In this document: piece after piece, positions 8,137-17,299 of the stretch | Position numbering within the stretch: the stretch's first letter is position 1 | Layout of the letters: every line of letters begins with the position of its first letter | Assembly (NCBI RefSeq): GCF_017355165.1 | Contig: NZ_JADILK010000040.1 | Location: 1 to 38,901 of the forward strand | From: Bacillus sp. SD075 | GTDB taxonomy: Bacteria > Bacillota > Bacilli > Bacillales > DSM-1321 | Length of the DNA: 38,901 nt | Reading direction: 5' to 3' | Program-made: the position numbers and the translations under genes | The notes under the pieces: generated by a model | Told to the model about the DNA's origin: nothing | Databases searched by the model: none | The model's input: only the letters and a program-made list of their open reading frames with translations

Positions 8137-10062
8137 TTATCTTAGGTGATGTTTGACCATTTTTTTATATAAAGTAGTTCGGTGGATGCCGAGAATTTTA
8201 GCTGCCTTCGATTTGTTTCCGTCTACTTTCTGTAAGATGTTTACAATAAGTTCACGTTCACGTTCTTCGTTCGCCACTTTTTCATTAACCAGCAAATTAG
8301 AGGTTGTTGAACTATTTCCTTGGTAAGGAGAACCTAATTGCTGATCTAATTCTAGCTCAGTAGTTATAGGGGGATTAATAGTATGAGTTGAGATCTGTCC
8401 TGTATTTTCAATAGGATATTTACTATATTTATTATTAGTCCTCATAAGATCGTCTGTAAGATGTGGTGGCAGATCTTCTAGTTGAATTCGTGCTTGATCT
8501 GAAAGAACAACTAAGCTTTCTAAAAGGTTTGCCATTTCCCGAACATTTCCAGGCCAATCATATTGGATGAACCTTTCCAAGACTTCTCGACTTAATTTAA
8601 CGGGGGGGATTTGGTATTTGTTGTAACAATCTTCCAATAATTTCGCCACTAAAATGGGTATATCTGTTTTTCTATTTTTAAGGGGAGGGATGTGCAGACG
8701 AATGATATTTAGACGATAGAATAAATCTTTTCGAAAGGTTCCCTTTTCAACCAACTGCTCTAATGGCTGGTTCGTTGCGGCAATAATACGTACGTTCACA
8801 TGAATTTCATTAATGCCCCCAATCCTTTCAAATTTTTGTTCCTGCAAGATGCGGAGCAGTTTAGCTTGTAGGTGAAGGGACATGTCTCCAATTTCATCCA
8901 AAAAAAGCGTTCCGTTATGAGCCAATTCAAATTTCCCTGGTTTTCCTCCCTTGCTGGCTCCTGTAAACGCCCCATGGTTATACCCAAAAAGCTCAGATTC
9001 AAGCAACTCATCAGGAATAGCCGCACAGTTAATGGATATTAATGGACCATTTTTTACTGGACTTAAATTATGAATGGCTTTGGTAAACAACTCTTTTCCG
9101 ACACCACTTTCACCGATAATTAAAATCGTAGCCATTGTCTTTGCTGCTCGACGGGCTATTTTTTTCACTTCACCTATAGAGCTACTTTCACCGATGATTT
9201 TATCAAATGTAATCGTTTCTTCATCTTTCTTGGGATATTCAAGTGTAACCTGTTTATGACTCGATTTATCCATAAGGGTCTGCATCCTATCAAAGACTTT
9301 AGAGAGTTCTGAAACTCCTTCGAAAACAAGCATTCCTATCGCACCAATCACTTTATCATTTCTCCATATCGGAATTACGCTAGCAATCATTTCTTGTCCC
9401 TGCAAAATAACCGCATTATTGCGTTCAGGAATTCCCGTTTCAAGAACAACCGGCAACCGGGTATTGTCAATTACTTCAGTACAATGCTTACCTATAACTT
9501 CTTCCTTCCGCTTTTGTACGAAACGGCTGTAGGAATTATTAAAAAGTTGGATTACGCCGTTTTGATCTACTACAGTTATACCTTCATAGGCTGTATCAAA
9601 ACAAAGATCGTACATTTTTACTATTTGATCTAATGATTGTACTTTTTCGTTCAATACAAAGAATTGGTTTAGCAACCTTCTGGTTGAAGGGAAACGACCA
9701 ATAAGACGTCCATTTCTATCTAATACTGGAATACGCGTGCCAAACTGAAAGGAAAGTTCGTTTATAGGATCGTCAGCATAGCAAGCAGGGAACTTCTTAA
9801 TCATGATATTTTGAATTTCTTGCTCTAAAGGTATGCCATTCAAAAATGCTCTCATTATTATTGAGAAGGTGACAATCCCCTTTACTATAAAATCTTCGTT
9901 AACCACTGCTATGTTATCAATTTCGTATTTCGACATGATATTACCAGCTTTATGAATAGAGTCGTGAATTTGTAATGAATAAGACTCTTCTTCCATCCAA
10001 TCCTCAACGATTCCGTCCTTAAAAATATTATAGGAGACGCTTTTATTATTTAAACCATTCAT
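8137..10062 (-). CDS. Sigma-54-dependent transcriptional activator (CBS-PAS-AAA+-Fis)
   Basis: About 641 residues. In order: a CBS-domain pair (about 25-140), a PAS sensor (about 150-255, YEGITVVDQNGVIQLFNNSY), and an AAA+ sigma-54 activator domain with Walker A GESGVGKE (318-325), the sigma-54-contacting loop GAFTGA (365-370) and Walker B GTLFLDEIGD (385-394). It ends in a Fis-type helix-turn-helix (GNKSKAAKILGIHRTTLYKK). It hydrolyses ATP to open sigma-54 promoters. It is divergent from the alcohol dehydrogenase operon, whose promoter is a consensus -24/-12 element, so that operon is its evident target. CBS and PAS suggest sensing of a nucleotide and of a small ligand. The ATG at 10062 sits six bases after AGGTGA; a TTG one codon earlier is less likely. 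Confidence 0.96.
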   Translation of the reverse strand: MNGLNNKSVSYNIFKDGIVEDWMEEESYSLQIHDSIHKAGNIMSKYEIDNIAVVNEDFIVKGIVTFSIIMRAFLNGIPLEQEIQNIMIKKFPACYADDPINELSFQFGTRIPVLDRNGRLIGRFPSTRRLLNQFFVLNEKVQSLDQIVKMYDLCFDTAYEGITVVDQNGVIQLFNNSYSRFVQKRKEEVIGKHCTEVIDNTRLPVVLETGIPERNNAVILQGQEMIASVIPIWRNDKVIGAIGMLVFEGVSELSKVFDRMQTLMDKSSHKQVTLEYPKKDEETITFDKIIGESSSIGEVKKIARRAAKTMATILIIGESGVGKELFTKAIHNLSPVKNGPLISINCAAIPDELLESELFGYNHGAFTGASKGGKPGKFELAHNGTLFLDEIGDMSLHLQAKLLRILQEQKFERIGGINEIHVNVRIIAATNQPLEQLVEKGTFRKDLFYRLNIIRLHIPPLKNRKTDIPILVAKLLEDCYNKYQIPPVKLSREVLERFIQYDWPGNVREMANLLESLVVLSDQARIQLEDLPPHLTDDLMRTNNKYSKYPIENTGQISTHTINPPITTELELDQQLGSPYQGNSSTTSNLLVNEKVANEERERELIVNILQKVDGNKSKAAKILGIHRTTLYKKMVKHHLR

Positions 10063-10147
10063 CAAGAATCACCTATCTTATATATAATTTTAAATTGAAT
10101 GTTAATTTTGAATTATATAAATATTCAAAATAATACTAAAGGAAATT

Positions 10148-10163
10148 GTTGTCATCTGTCAAC
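10148..10163. promoter_or_regulatory. Candidate enhancer half-palindrome upstream of the sigma-54 promoter
   Basis: GTTG, eight bases, CAAC: a short perfect inverted repeat about 110 bp upstream of the -24/-12 element. It may be a site for the divergent activator. The evidence is weak. Confidence 0.2.
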
Positions 10164-10201
10164 GGAATTGTCCTTATTTATCTACATAATTATCAATCGA
10201 G

Positions 10202-10219
10202 TGTTGCTTTTCGGAAACA
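10202..10219. promoter_or_regulatory. Candidate upstream activator site
   Basis: TGTTGC, six bases, GAAACA: inverted repeat with one mismatch, about 55 bp upstream of the -24 element, where sigma-54 activators often bind. Confidence 0.35.
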
Positions 10220-10270
10220 GATATTGATGAAAAAGATGGGCACTTACAGAAGATTTGGCTTAATAACGAG

Positions 10271-10287
10271 TTGGCACAACTCTTGCA
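10271..10287 (+). promoter_or_regulatory. Sigma-54 (-24/-12) promoter
   Basis: TTGGCAC, five bases, TTGCA: an exact match to the sigma-54 consensus with GG and GC at the required spacing. Transcription would begin near 10299, about 30 bases before the alcohol dehydrogenase start. Its activator is encoded divergently next door. Confidence 0.92.
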
Positions 10288-10329
10288 TTAGTTTATAGCT
10301 GAAAGCCATTTTTTATCAGGGGGTGCTGT

Positions 10330-11520
10330 ATGAATTTCATCGGTGAATTACGTACGCCTAATATTGTATATTATGGAAATCAAAGTCTTTCTAAACTAGG
10401 CAAAGTGGCAAGTGATTTAGGTTCCAAAGCATTGTTAATCAGTGACAAGCCTATGAAGGATTTAGGTTATGTGGCTAGGGTTATTAGATATCTTCAAGGT
10501 GAGGGTGTTCACTCGATTACATATTTGGGAGTGGATTCAGAAACAAAAGATACTCATGTTGAAGAGGCTTTAACTCTTTTTAAAGAGAAGGAATGTGATT
10601 TAATTGTTGGTCTAGGCGGAGGAAGTTGCATTGATGCTGCTAAGGCGGTAGCTCTATTGGCTAGAAACGAAAGCGCTTTAATTGAATATATGGGTGTGGA
10701 AAATGAGATTATAAATGATCCCGTTTCAGTAATAGCTATTCCAACAACAGCTGGAACAGGATCTGAGGTGACTGATGCCTTAATTGTGACTGATACAATT
10801 AAAGATATAAAAATGATGATTAAACACCCTAAAATAATGCCACAGGTAGCCATTGTTGACCCAAGTCTAACGCTTTCATCACCAAAAATGTTATCAGTTG
10901 CCACAGGGATTGATGCATTATGTCACGCTTTAGAAGCTTATATCTCACGTAAGTCTCACCCCTTAACTAATACACTCGCTTTATCATCTATCAAATTAAT
11001 TATAGATAACATTCAACGTGTTTATGAAGATGGAAATGATTTAGAAGCGAGAACACAGATGGCTTTAGCTTCAATGCAAGCAGGTATTGCTTTTTCTAAT
11101 TCGTCCGTATGCCTTGTTCATGGGATGTCTCGGCCAATTGGTGCCTTGTATAAAGTACCACATGGGATTTCGAATGCAATGCTTCTATCAGCTGTGTTGG
11201 AATTTAGTGAAAGCAGCTGCGTTGAAAAACTATCTCAAGTAGGTCGGACAATTATGAAGGGCATGGAGCAGCAAAGTGATGTGGTCGTGGCAAAAGAAAC
11301 CGTATTATTCATTAAAAAACTATGTGTTGATTTAAATATTCCTAATCTAAAAGCATGGGGAATCAATGAAGAAGATTTTGAACAATCTTTAGAGAAAATG
11401 GCAACTGACGCATTAGCAAGCGGAAGTCCAGGAAATCACCCCCGAGTGCCTAGCAAAGAGGAAATTATTGATCTATATCGGGTCTCCTTTACTAATGACT
11501 ATTCAACTATTCAACTATGA
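10330..11520 (+). CDS. Iron-containing (group III) alcohol dehydrogenase
   Basis: A 396-residue NAD(P)-dependent enzyme of the iron alcohol dehydrogenase family. It has the nucleotide-binding GLGGGSCIDAAK (94-105), IPTTAGTGSEVT, and the metal ligands Asp195 and His199 in GIDALCHALEAY, then His264 and His278 in LVHGMSRPIGALYKVPHG. The ATG follows GGGGGTG. It is the first gene after the sigma-54 promoter. Family members oxidise or reduce short alcohols, 1,3-propanediol or 4-hydroxybutyrate; the exact substrate cannot be told from motifs. With the downstream semialdehyde dehydrogenase it would produce an aldehyde or semialdehyde that is then oxidised to an acyl-CoA. Confidence 0.95.
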   Translation: MNFIGELRTPNIVYYGNQSLSKLGKVASDLGSKALLISDKPMKDLGYVARVIRYLQGEGVHSITYLGVDSETKDTHVEEALTLFKEKECDLIVGLGGGSCIDAAKAVALLARNESALIEYMGVENEIINDPVSVIAIPTTAGTGSEVTDALIVTDTIKDIKMMIKHPKIMPQVAIVDPSLTLSSPKMLSVATGIDALCHALEAYISRKSHPLTNTLALSSIKLIIDNIQRVYEDGNDLEARTQMALASMQAGIAFSNSSVCLVHGMSRPIGALYKVPHGISNAMLLSAVLEFSESSCVEKLSQVGRTIMKGMEQQSDVVVAKETVLFIKKLCVDLNIPNLKAWGINEEDFEQSLEKMATDALASGSPGNHPRVPSKEEIIDLYRVSFTNDYSTIQL

Positions 11521-11568
11521 AACTACTCAAAAAACAATATTGAATTTGGAAAGGGGGGATTGGTTAAT

Positions 11569-12924
11569 ATGGCAATTAGTTTTTTAGGTTTAATAATAGG
11601 TCTTGGACTACTTATGTATATGACCATTAAAGGGATAAACATCATTATTGCAGCTGTGTTGTGTTCTATAGTTGTAAGTATTACAGGCAAGCTTAATCTA
11701 ATGGAAGCGTTAACAACAGACTACATGGGGGGCTTCACTGGTTTCTTCGCTTCCTGGTTTTTAACATTTTTACTAGGGGCAATTTTTGGGAAAGTCATGG
11801 AAGATACAAAATCTGCAAATTCAATAGCAGATTGGGTTCAGCGCAGATTCGGAGCTAAGCGTGCAGTATTTGCTGTTGTAACCGCGTGTGCGCTTATGAC
11901 GTATGGTGGTGTAAGCGTATTCATCGTTGCCTTTTCTGTTTATCCTATTGCAGTTTCTTTGTTTAAAAGTGCAAATTTACCTCATCGTTTTATACCTGGT
12001 GCACTTGTCTTTGGATCCATTTCTTTCACTATGACATCGCCAGGGTCACCAGAAATACAAAATTTAATTCCTACTGAACATTTTGGTACGACTCCAACTG
12101 CTGGAGGTTGGGTGGGTGTGGTTATTGCTCTATTAATTATGGTTGGAGGTGGACTTCTCTTAGGAAGGATGGTTCAAAAAGCTGTAGATAGAGGAGAAAT
12201 TTTTTCTATGGACCACATTGCTGAAAGTGCATCGAATGAGGTTGCTGCAACTCGGCTGGAAACAGAGGATGACCCGAATCGAGGAGTATCTGAAAAGGGC
12301 TTGCCTAATATAATTATTTCGATCATTCCTTTGATCTCTGTAGTAGCAGTCTTAAATATTGTTGCCAAGTATATCCCGACGGATCAAGCGGTTTTGGTTG
12401 CTTTATTTGCAGGAATTGTTGTGGGATGGGCACTTATGTATAAAAATGCTATTGGCACTCATTGGAAAGCTCTTACTATAGGGGCAGAAAATTCACTTAA
12501 TGCCATTGCTAATACATGTGCTGTGGTAGGATTTGGTGCAGTTGCAGCAAAAGTACCGGCATTTACTGCTATTGTGGATACGCTTACTAATATGCCTGGG
12601 CTAGAATATGCGGGTCTTGCTATGGCTGTTACGACTATAGCCGCTATTACGGGATCAGCCTCCGGCGGTTTAGGAATTGCCTTACCTATACTTGCACCTA
12701 TTTATCAAGCACAAGGTTTAGATCCAGGAGCTATGCATCGTATTTCATCCATTGCTTCCGGTGGACTAGATTCTTTACCACATAACGGATACGTTGTTAC
12801 TACTATCAGAGCGGTATGTAAAGAGACACATCAACGAGCATATAAGCCAGTATTTGTTCTCAGTGTGGTCGTACCTACTGCAGCTTTAGCTTTAGCAGTT
12901 ATCTTATATATGTTTTTTTACTAG
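11569..12924 (+). CDS. GntP-family permease
   Basis: About 451 residues with some twelve membrane segments, of the GntP family of proton-coupled gluconate and hydroxy-acid uptake proteins. Typical stretches are LLGAIFGKVMEDTKSANSIA, TYGGVSVFIVAFSVYPIA, and C-terminal ASGGLGIALPILAPIY and SSIASGGLDSLPHNGYVVT. The open frame also allows a TTG at 11560, but AAGGGGGG almost touches it, whereas the ATG at 11569 has about ten bases of spacing, so I prefer the ATG. Lying 48 bases after the dehydrogenase gene and before two more dehydrogenases, it probably imports the hydroxy acid that the operon oxidises. Confidence 0.93.
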   Translation: MAISFLGLIIGLGLLMYMTIKGINIIIAAVLCSIVVSITGKLNLMEALTTDYMGGFTGFFASWFLTFLLGAIFGKVMEDTKSANSIADWVQRRFGAKRAVFAVVTACALMTYGGVSVFIVAFSVYPIAVSLFKSANLPHRFIPGALVFGSISFTMTSPGSPEIQNLIPTEHFGTTPTAGGWVGVVIALLIMVGGGLLLGRMVQKAVDRGEIFSMDHIAESASNEVAATRLETEDDPNRGVSEKGLPNIIISIIPLISVVAVLNIVAKYIPTDQAVLVALFAGIVVGWALMYKNAIGTHWKALTIGAENSLNAIANTCAVVGFGAVAAKVPAFTAIVDTLTNMPGLEYAGLAMAVTTIAAITGSASGGLGIALPILAPIYQAQGLDPGAMHRISSIASGGLDSLPHNGYVVTTIRAVCKETHQRAYKPVFVLSVVVPTAALALAVILYMFFY

Positions 12925-12947
12925 ATGATACCTGAAGGAGAGATAGA

Positions 12948-13856
12948 GTGATGAGTTTAAAACATAGGATAGGATTTATCGGATTAGGAAATATGGGTTT
13001 ACCTATGGCAGAGAATTTGATTAGTCACGAATATATAGTATACGGTTTTGACATTAATCCAACAGCCCTTGTCAAATTTCAAGAAAATGGTGGACATGTA
13101 TGTCAAAGTATTAAAGAAGTACTCCAACATGCAGAGGTGATTTTTATTAGTTTGCCTTCACCAGCTATTGTTGAAAAGACATTTTTCGAAGAAGGTATTA
13201 TTAAGTATGGTGCTGATAATTTAATGATTATTGATACAAGTACAGTAACGCCAGAATTAAACCGTAAAGTTTTTACTGCTTGCCAGAAAAATAACTTAAG
13301 ATACTTAGGTTCTCCAGTAAGTGGCGGTGTTATTGGTGCCGTTAATGCAACCCTAACATTTATGGTTGGCGGACCTAAAGTATACTTTGATGAAGTACAG
13401 CCACTGCTAAATATTCTAGGAAAAAATCTGTTTCATGTTGGAGAAAATCCAGATAGTGGCACTGTGATTAAGTTAATCAATAATTTGATGATCGGCTTCT
13501 ATACCCAAGCAGTTGGGGAGGCGCTAACTCTTGGTGAAAATATGGGCTTAGATCACGAGCGGATGTTTGAAATCCTAAATGTAAGTTATGGCCAAAGCAG
13601 AATATATGAAAGAAATTATAAGGAGTATATCGCCGAAAATAACTTTGAACCCGGCTTTACAACAAATCTTTTGTTAAAAGATTTAAAAATAGCTAAGCAA
13701 ATGGCTGAGGATTGTGAAATTAAACTGCCAATTGGAGACCACTTGGTAGATTGGTACACGCAGGCAGCGAATGAAGGTTATGGAGAGAATGATATGTCTG
13801 CTGTTTACTTAATGACTAAGAAGCTAGCTGAAAAAGCAATACCAAAAAAATATTAA
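12948..13856 (+). CDS. 3-hydroxyisobutyrate dehydrogenase-like (beta-hydroxyacid) dehydrogenase
   Basis: About 302 residues. The Rossmann fingerprint GFIGLGNMGLPMAENL lies at residues 9-24, the substrate loop SPVSGGVIGA at 122-131, and the catalytic Lys in GTVIKLINNLM (Lys175, with Asn178). The family oxidises 3-hydroxyisobutyrate, 3-hydroxypropionate, 4-hydroxybutyrate, glycerate or similar hydroxy acids to semialdehydes with NAD(P). A GTG and an ATG are adjacent; AAGGAG lies seven bases before the GTG. The next gene is a CoA-acylating semialdehyde dehydrogenase, as in valine and 3-hydroxypropionate catabolism, which favours a 3-hydroxy acid substrate. The operon carries two alcohol-oxidising enzymes, which is unusual. 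Confidence 0.94.
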   Translation: MMSLKHRIGFIGLGNMGLPMAENLISHEYIVYGFDINPTALVKFQENGGHVCQSIKEVLQHAEVIFISLPSPAIVEKTFFEEGIIKYGADNLMIIDTSTVTPELNRKVFTACQKNNLRYLGSPVSGGVIGAVNATLTFMVGGPKVYFDEVQPLLNILGKNLFHVGENPDSGTVIKLINNLMIGFYTQAVGEALTLGENMGLDHERMFEILNVSYGQSRIYERNYKEYIAENNFEPGFTTNLLLKDLKIAKQMAEDCEIKLPIGDHLVDWYTQAANEGYGENDMSAVYLMTKKLAEKAIPKKY

Positions 13857-13877
13857 TAAATTTGGAGGAAAAATAAT

Positions 13878-15407
13878 ATGACTATGATTAAAAGTGAATT
13901 TAATACGAAAACATTAACTCATTTTATTGGTGGAGAAATGCAACCTGGCAGAAGTGGACGCTTTGGAAAGGTGTATAATCCTTCAACGGGTGAAGTAACG
14001 GCTTTTTGTCCATATGCTTCTGTAGAGGAAGTAAATGAAACAATTGAAGTGGCACATTCGGCTTTTACAGCTTGGAAAAATACGTCTGTAGCAAAAAGAG
14101 TGGAAGTTGTTCATCGCTTTAGAAGCCTTCTAATAGAAGAAACAGAACGACTGGCAAATATAATAGGTCTTGAAAGCGGCAAAACAATTTCTGATGCAAA
14201 AGGTGAAATTAGTAGAGGAATTGAATCGGTTGATTTGGCGATAAATGCTCCACATATGTTAAAAGGTGAATACTCCGTCAATGTTGGTGGAAATATCAAC
14301 TCCTTTTCAATGAAACAGCCTCTAGGTGTAGTTGCAGCGATTTCTCCATTCAATTTTCCAGTAATGGTACCGCTCGCTATGACTTCTATGGCAGTTGTTT
14401 GTGGAAATGCAGTAATTTTAAAACCATCTGAACGTGTTCCGAACTCAGCTTTATTTATCTCGGAACTATGGAAAAAAGCGGGTCTACCAGATGGGATTTG
14501 GAGTATCATTAACGGTGACAAAGAGGCAGTTGATGCATTACTTAAAAATTCAAAAGTATGTGCTATATCTTTTGTAGGTTCTACTAGGGTAGCTGAATAT
14601 ATTTATCACGAAGGAAGCCGTAATAATAAGAGAGTAGCTTCTTTTGGTGGAGGAAAGAATCATATGATTATTATGCCGGATGCTGATTTAGATCAAGTTG
14701 TTACTGCCTTCCTAGGTGCAGCATTTGGTTCTGCATCCCAACGATGTATGGCGATTTCAGCAGCTGTTCCGGTTGGTAAAGCAACAGCTGATGCATTTGT
14801 AGCAAAATTAAAAACTCGTGTACAAGAATTAAAAGTAGGGGCATATAATGACAAGAATGCAGATTTCGGAGCGGTAATTACACAAGAATCAAAGGATACT
14901 GTTATCAAGTACATTAATGAAAGTCTTGAAGAAGGCGCACAATTATATGTGGATGGCCGGAATCCTAAAATATGTGAAACGGAAAAAGGTTTTTATTTAG
15001 GACCAACGATTTTAGATCATGTTACTCCTGATATGAAAATTTATCGTGATGAGGTGTTCGGACCAGCACGTATTGTGGTACGCGTGAATAGCTTAACCGA
15101 AGCAATTGAATTAATTAATAATCACGAATATGGTAATGGTGTTACGATTTTCACAGAAAATGGACCTGCTGCAAGAAAGTTCTCAGAACAAATTGAAGTG
15201 GGAATGGTCGGTGTGAACGTACCGATTCCGATACCAGTCGGGTACTACAACTTTGGAGGGTGGAAGCGTTCGAAATTCGGGGAAGGCCACATGTTTGGTC
15301 CAGACACCGTTCGCTTTTTCACAAAAACCAAAACGGTTTCAGAAAGATGGCCTGAATCCAAAGACAACGAAAATAAAGCTGAATTTTCTTTTCCAAGTAA
15401 TCAATAA
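13878..15407 (+). CDS. mmsA: CoA-acylating (methyl)malonate-semialdehyde dehydrogenase family enzyme
   Basis: A 509-residue aldehyde dehydrogenase of the MmsA/IolA type. It has SPFNFPVMVPLAM (Asn159), GSTRVAEYI, FGGGKNHMIIMPDADLD, in which the usual general-base Glu is absent as in CoA-dependent members, and catalytic Cys290 in GSASQRCMA. Known members convert methylmalonate or malonate semialdehyde plus CoA and NAD to propionyl- or acetyl-CoA with loss of CO2. The C-terminal end GYYNFGGWKRSKFGEG differs from the FFSFTGWKGS-type ending I associate with IolA/MmsA, so the substrate may differ. The ATG follows GGAGG. It is the last gene of the sigma-54 operon, with a terminator after it. Confidence 0.93.
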   Translation: MTMIKSEFNTKTLTHFIGGEMQPGRSGRFGKVYNPSTGEVTAFCPYASVEEVNETIEVAHSAFTAWKNTSVAKRVEVVHRFRSLLIEETERLANIIGLESGKTISDAKGEISRGIESVDLAINAPHMLKGEYSVNVGGNINSFSMKQPLGVVAAISPFNFPVMVPLAMTSMAVVCGNAVILKPSERVPNSALFISELWKKAGLPDGIWSIINGDKEAVDALLKNSKVCAISFVGSTRVAEYIYHEGSRNNKRVASFGGGKNHMIIMPDADLDQVVTAFLGAAFGSASQRCMAISAAVPVGKATADAFVAKLKTRVQELKVGAYNDKNADFGAVITQESKDTVIKYINESLEEGAQLYVDGRNPKICETEKGFYLGPTILDHVTPDMKIYRDEVFGPARIVVRVNSLTEAIELINNHEYGNGVTIFTENGPAARKFSEQIEVGMVGVNVPIPIPVGYYNFGGWKRSKFGEGHMFGPDTVRFFTKTKTVSERWPESKDNENKAEFSFPSNQ

Positions 15408-15484
15408 CTAAATAATTTCATTACGTTGAGATAAGTCAAATTTTCATTGGGAAATGTAATTAACAAATGAAGTATATTGAACGC

Positions 15485-15523
15485 AAAACGCTTGGATGAT
15501 TTTATGATTCCGAGCGTTTTTTT
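15485..15523 (+). terminator. Intrinsic terminator of the sigma-54 operon
   Basis: AAACGCTTGG pairs with CCGAGCGTTT (one T-G pair) around a 14-base loop and is followed by a T run. It lies about 80 bases after the semialdehyde dehydrogenase stop. Confidence 0.85.
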
Positions 15524-15628
15524 GCTAATGAATTTATTAATTTATCTACAAAATTAAGGATCTCAAAGGACAAAGAAAATACGACATCTATCAAATAATT
15601 GCTACTGTGCTAAGTTGTTCTCCTTATC

Positions 15629-15659
15629 GGGGTAGTAACAGCTTCGCTGTTATTACCCT
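15629..15659. other. GC-rich hairpin between operon end and paiA
   Basis: GGGTAGTAACAGC and GCTGTTATTACCC are inverted arms (one mismatch) around TTC. There is no T run. It is the only structure I see in the 350-base gene-free stretch 15408-15756, apart from the terminator and a short R1-like piece at about 15697-15720. Confidence 0.5.
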
Positions 15660-15756
15660 GAGTATAGCCAACTAATAGACTGACTATCTTATTAAAGTAA
15701 CCTGTCCCGTTAGTGTTATTTCAGAATATACATAATATCCCACCTTTCGAAAAATG

Positions 15757-16485
<729 letters not shown>

Positions 16486-16508
16486 AATTAACTCCTTAGC
16501 ACATATAT

Positions 16509-16528
16509 TTGTTGCAAATGCAATAAAA
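16509..16528. promoter_or_regulatory. MarR-type operator site 1
   Basis: TTGTTGCAAATGCAATAAAA, containing the palindrome TTGCA-AA-TGCAA. A near copy lies 47 bases further on. It sits between the MarR remnant and the divergent membrane protein gene and overlaps that gene's -35 box. Confidence 0.5.
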
Positions 16529-16540
16529 TTACCCTATATT
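16512..16540 (+). promoter_or_regulatory. SigA-type promoter of the YczE-like gene
   Basis: TTGCAA (16512-16517) and TATATT (16535-16540) with exactly 17 bases between. Operator site 1 overlaps the -35 and site 2 lies just downstream of the start point. Confidence 0.55.
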
Positions 16541-16555
16541 AAATTTAACCTAAAT

Positions 16556-16575
16556 TTGTTGCATTTACAATAAAA
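16556..16575. promoter_or_regulatory. MarR-type operator site 2
   Basis: TTGTTGCATTTACAATAAAA, matching site 1 at 17 of 20 positions, with TTGT and ACAA as inverted ends. It lies in the predicted leader of the downstream gene, where a bound repressor would block transcription. Confidence 0.5.
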
Positions 16576-16601
16576 AACCAATGATAAAGAGGTCGAGTAA
16601 A

Positions 16602-17246
16602 GTGAAATATGTTTTTTATGTATTAGGAATTTTAATATTAACCCTTGGTATTTCGTTCACTATACAATCAAACCTTGGAACTTCACCTTTTGATGCACTT
16701 TTGGTAGGACTGTCTATAAATGTGGGGCTTACTGTGGGAAGTTGGGAAATAATAATAGCTTTACTATTGATATGTTGTAATTCATTTTTAAAAAGACAAA
16801 GACCAGAATTTTTAGGGTTGTTAACAGCATTTATAACGGGTATTGGTATTGATATGTGGCTATTTGTATTGCACAATTTGATAACACCTGAACTGTGGTA
16901 CAGCAAAGTTTTTTGCTTTGGTATCGGCTTAATGGTTATAGGATTAGGAACTTCAACATATTTACACACAAATTTCGCACCGATTCCAGTAGACCGATTA
17001 ACATTAATCATACAAGAATTAACTGGAACAAATATTTTTTTTTCGCGAACATTCATTTACCTCGTATTCTTGATAACGGCAATGATCTCAAATGGACCAA
17101 TTGGCGTTGGAACTTTATTGACCGTTTGTTTAGGGGGGCTAATACTTAATTACTTCATGCCCATTACTGCAAAGGTATTAGACCGCATATTAACACACTC
17201 TAGTACATCACCAAATTATGATAAAGATAAAAAGCATTCAATATAG
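16602..17246 (+). CDS. YczE/YyaS/YitT-family membrane protein
   Basis: About 214 residues with five or six membrane segments. It is recognisable by SFTIQSNLGTSPFDALLVGL near the start, GSWEIIIALLLICCNSFLKR and GIGIDMWLF, and then APIPVDRLTLIIQELTG, all typical of YczE-like proteins. The molecular function is not established; in plipastatin/bacillomycin producers a YczE protein is needed for lipopeptide production. An upstream in-frame ATG at 16581 is possible, but the AGAGGT site at 16588-16593 is spaced eight bases from the GTG at 16602, which I prefer. Two operator-like sites and a decayed MarR gene upstream suggest that its regulation has become constitutive. Confidence 0.87.
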   Translation: MKYVFYVLGILILTLGISFTIQSNLGTSPFDALLVGLSINVGLTVGSWEIIIALLLICCNSFLKRQRPEFLGLLTAFITGIGIDMWLFVLHNLITPELWYSKVFCFGIGLMVIGLGTSTYLHTNFAPIPVDRLTLIIQELTGTNIFFSRTFIYLVFLITAMISNGPIGVGTLLTVCLGGLILNYFMPITAKVLDRILTHSSTSPNYDKDKKHSI

Positions 17247-17256
17247 AATGCTTTTT
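17229..17256. terminator. Bidirectional intrinsic terminator
   Basis: AAAAAGCATTC and GAATGCTTTTT are perfect inverted arms around a six-base loop, with A and T runs on both sides. It serves the convergent YczE-like and phosphotransferase genes and overlaps the TAG stop of the former. Confidence 0.88.
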
Positions 17257-17299
17257 ATCTTTATGGTGCAACTAATGCTGCCCCACTAGTTCCCCCCCT

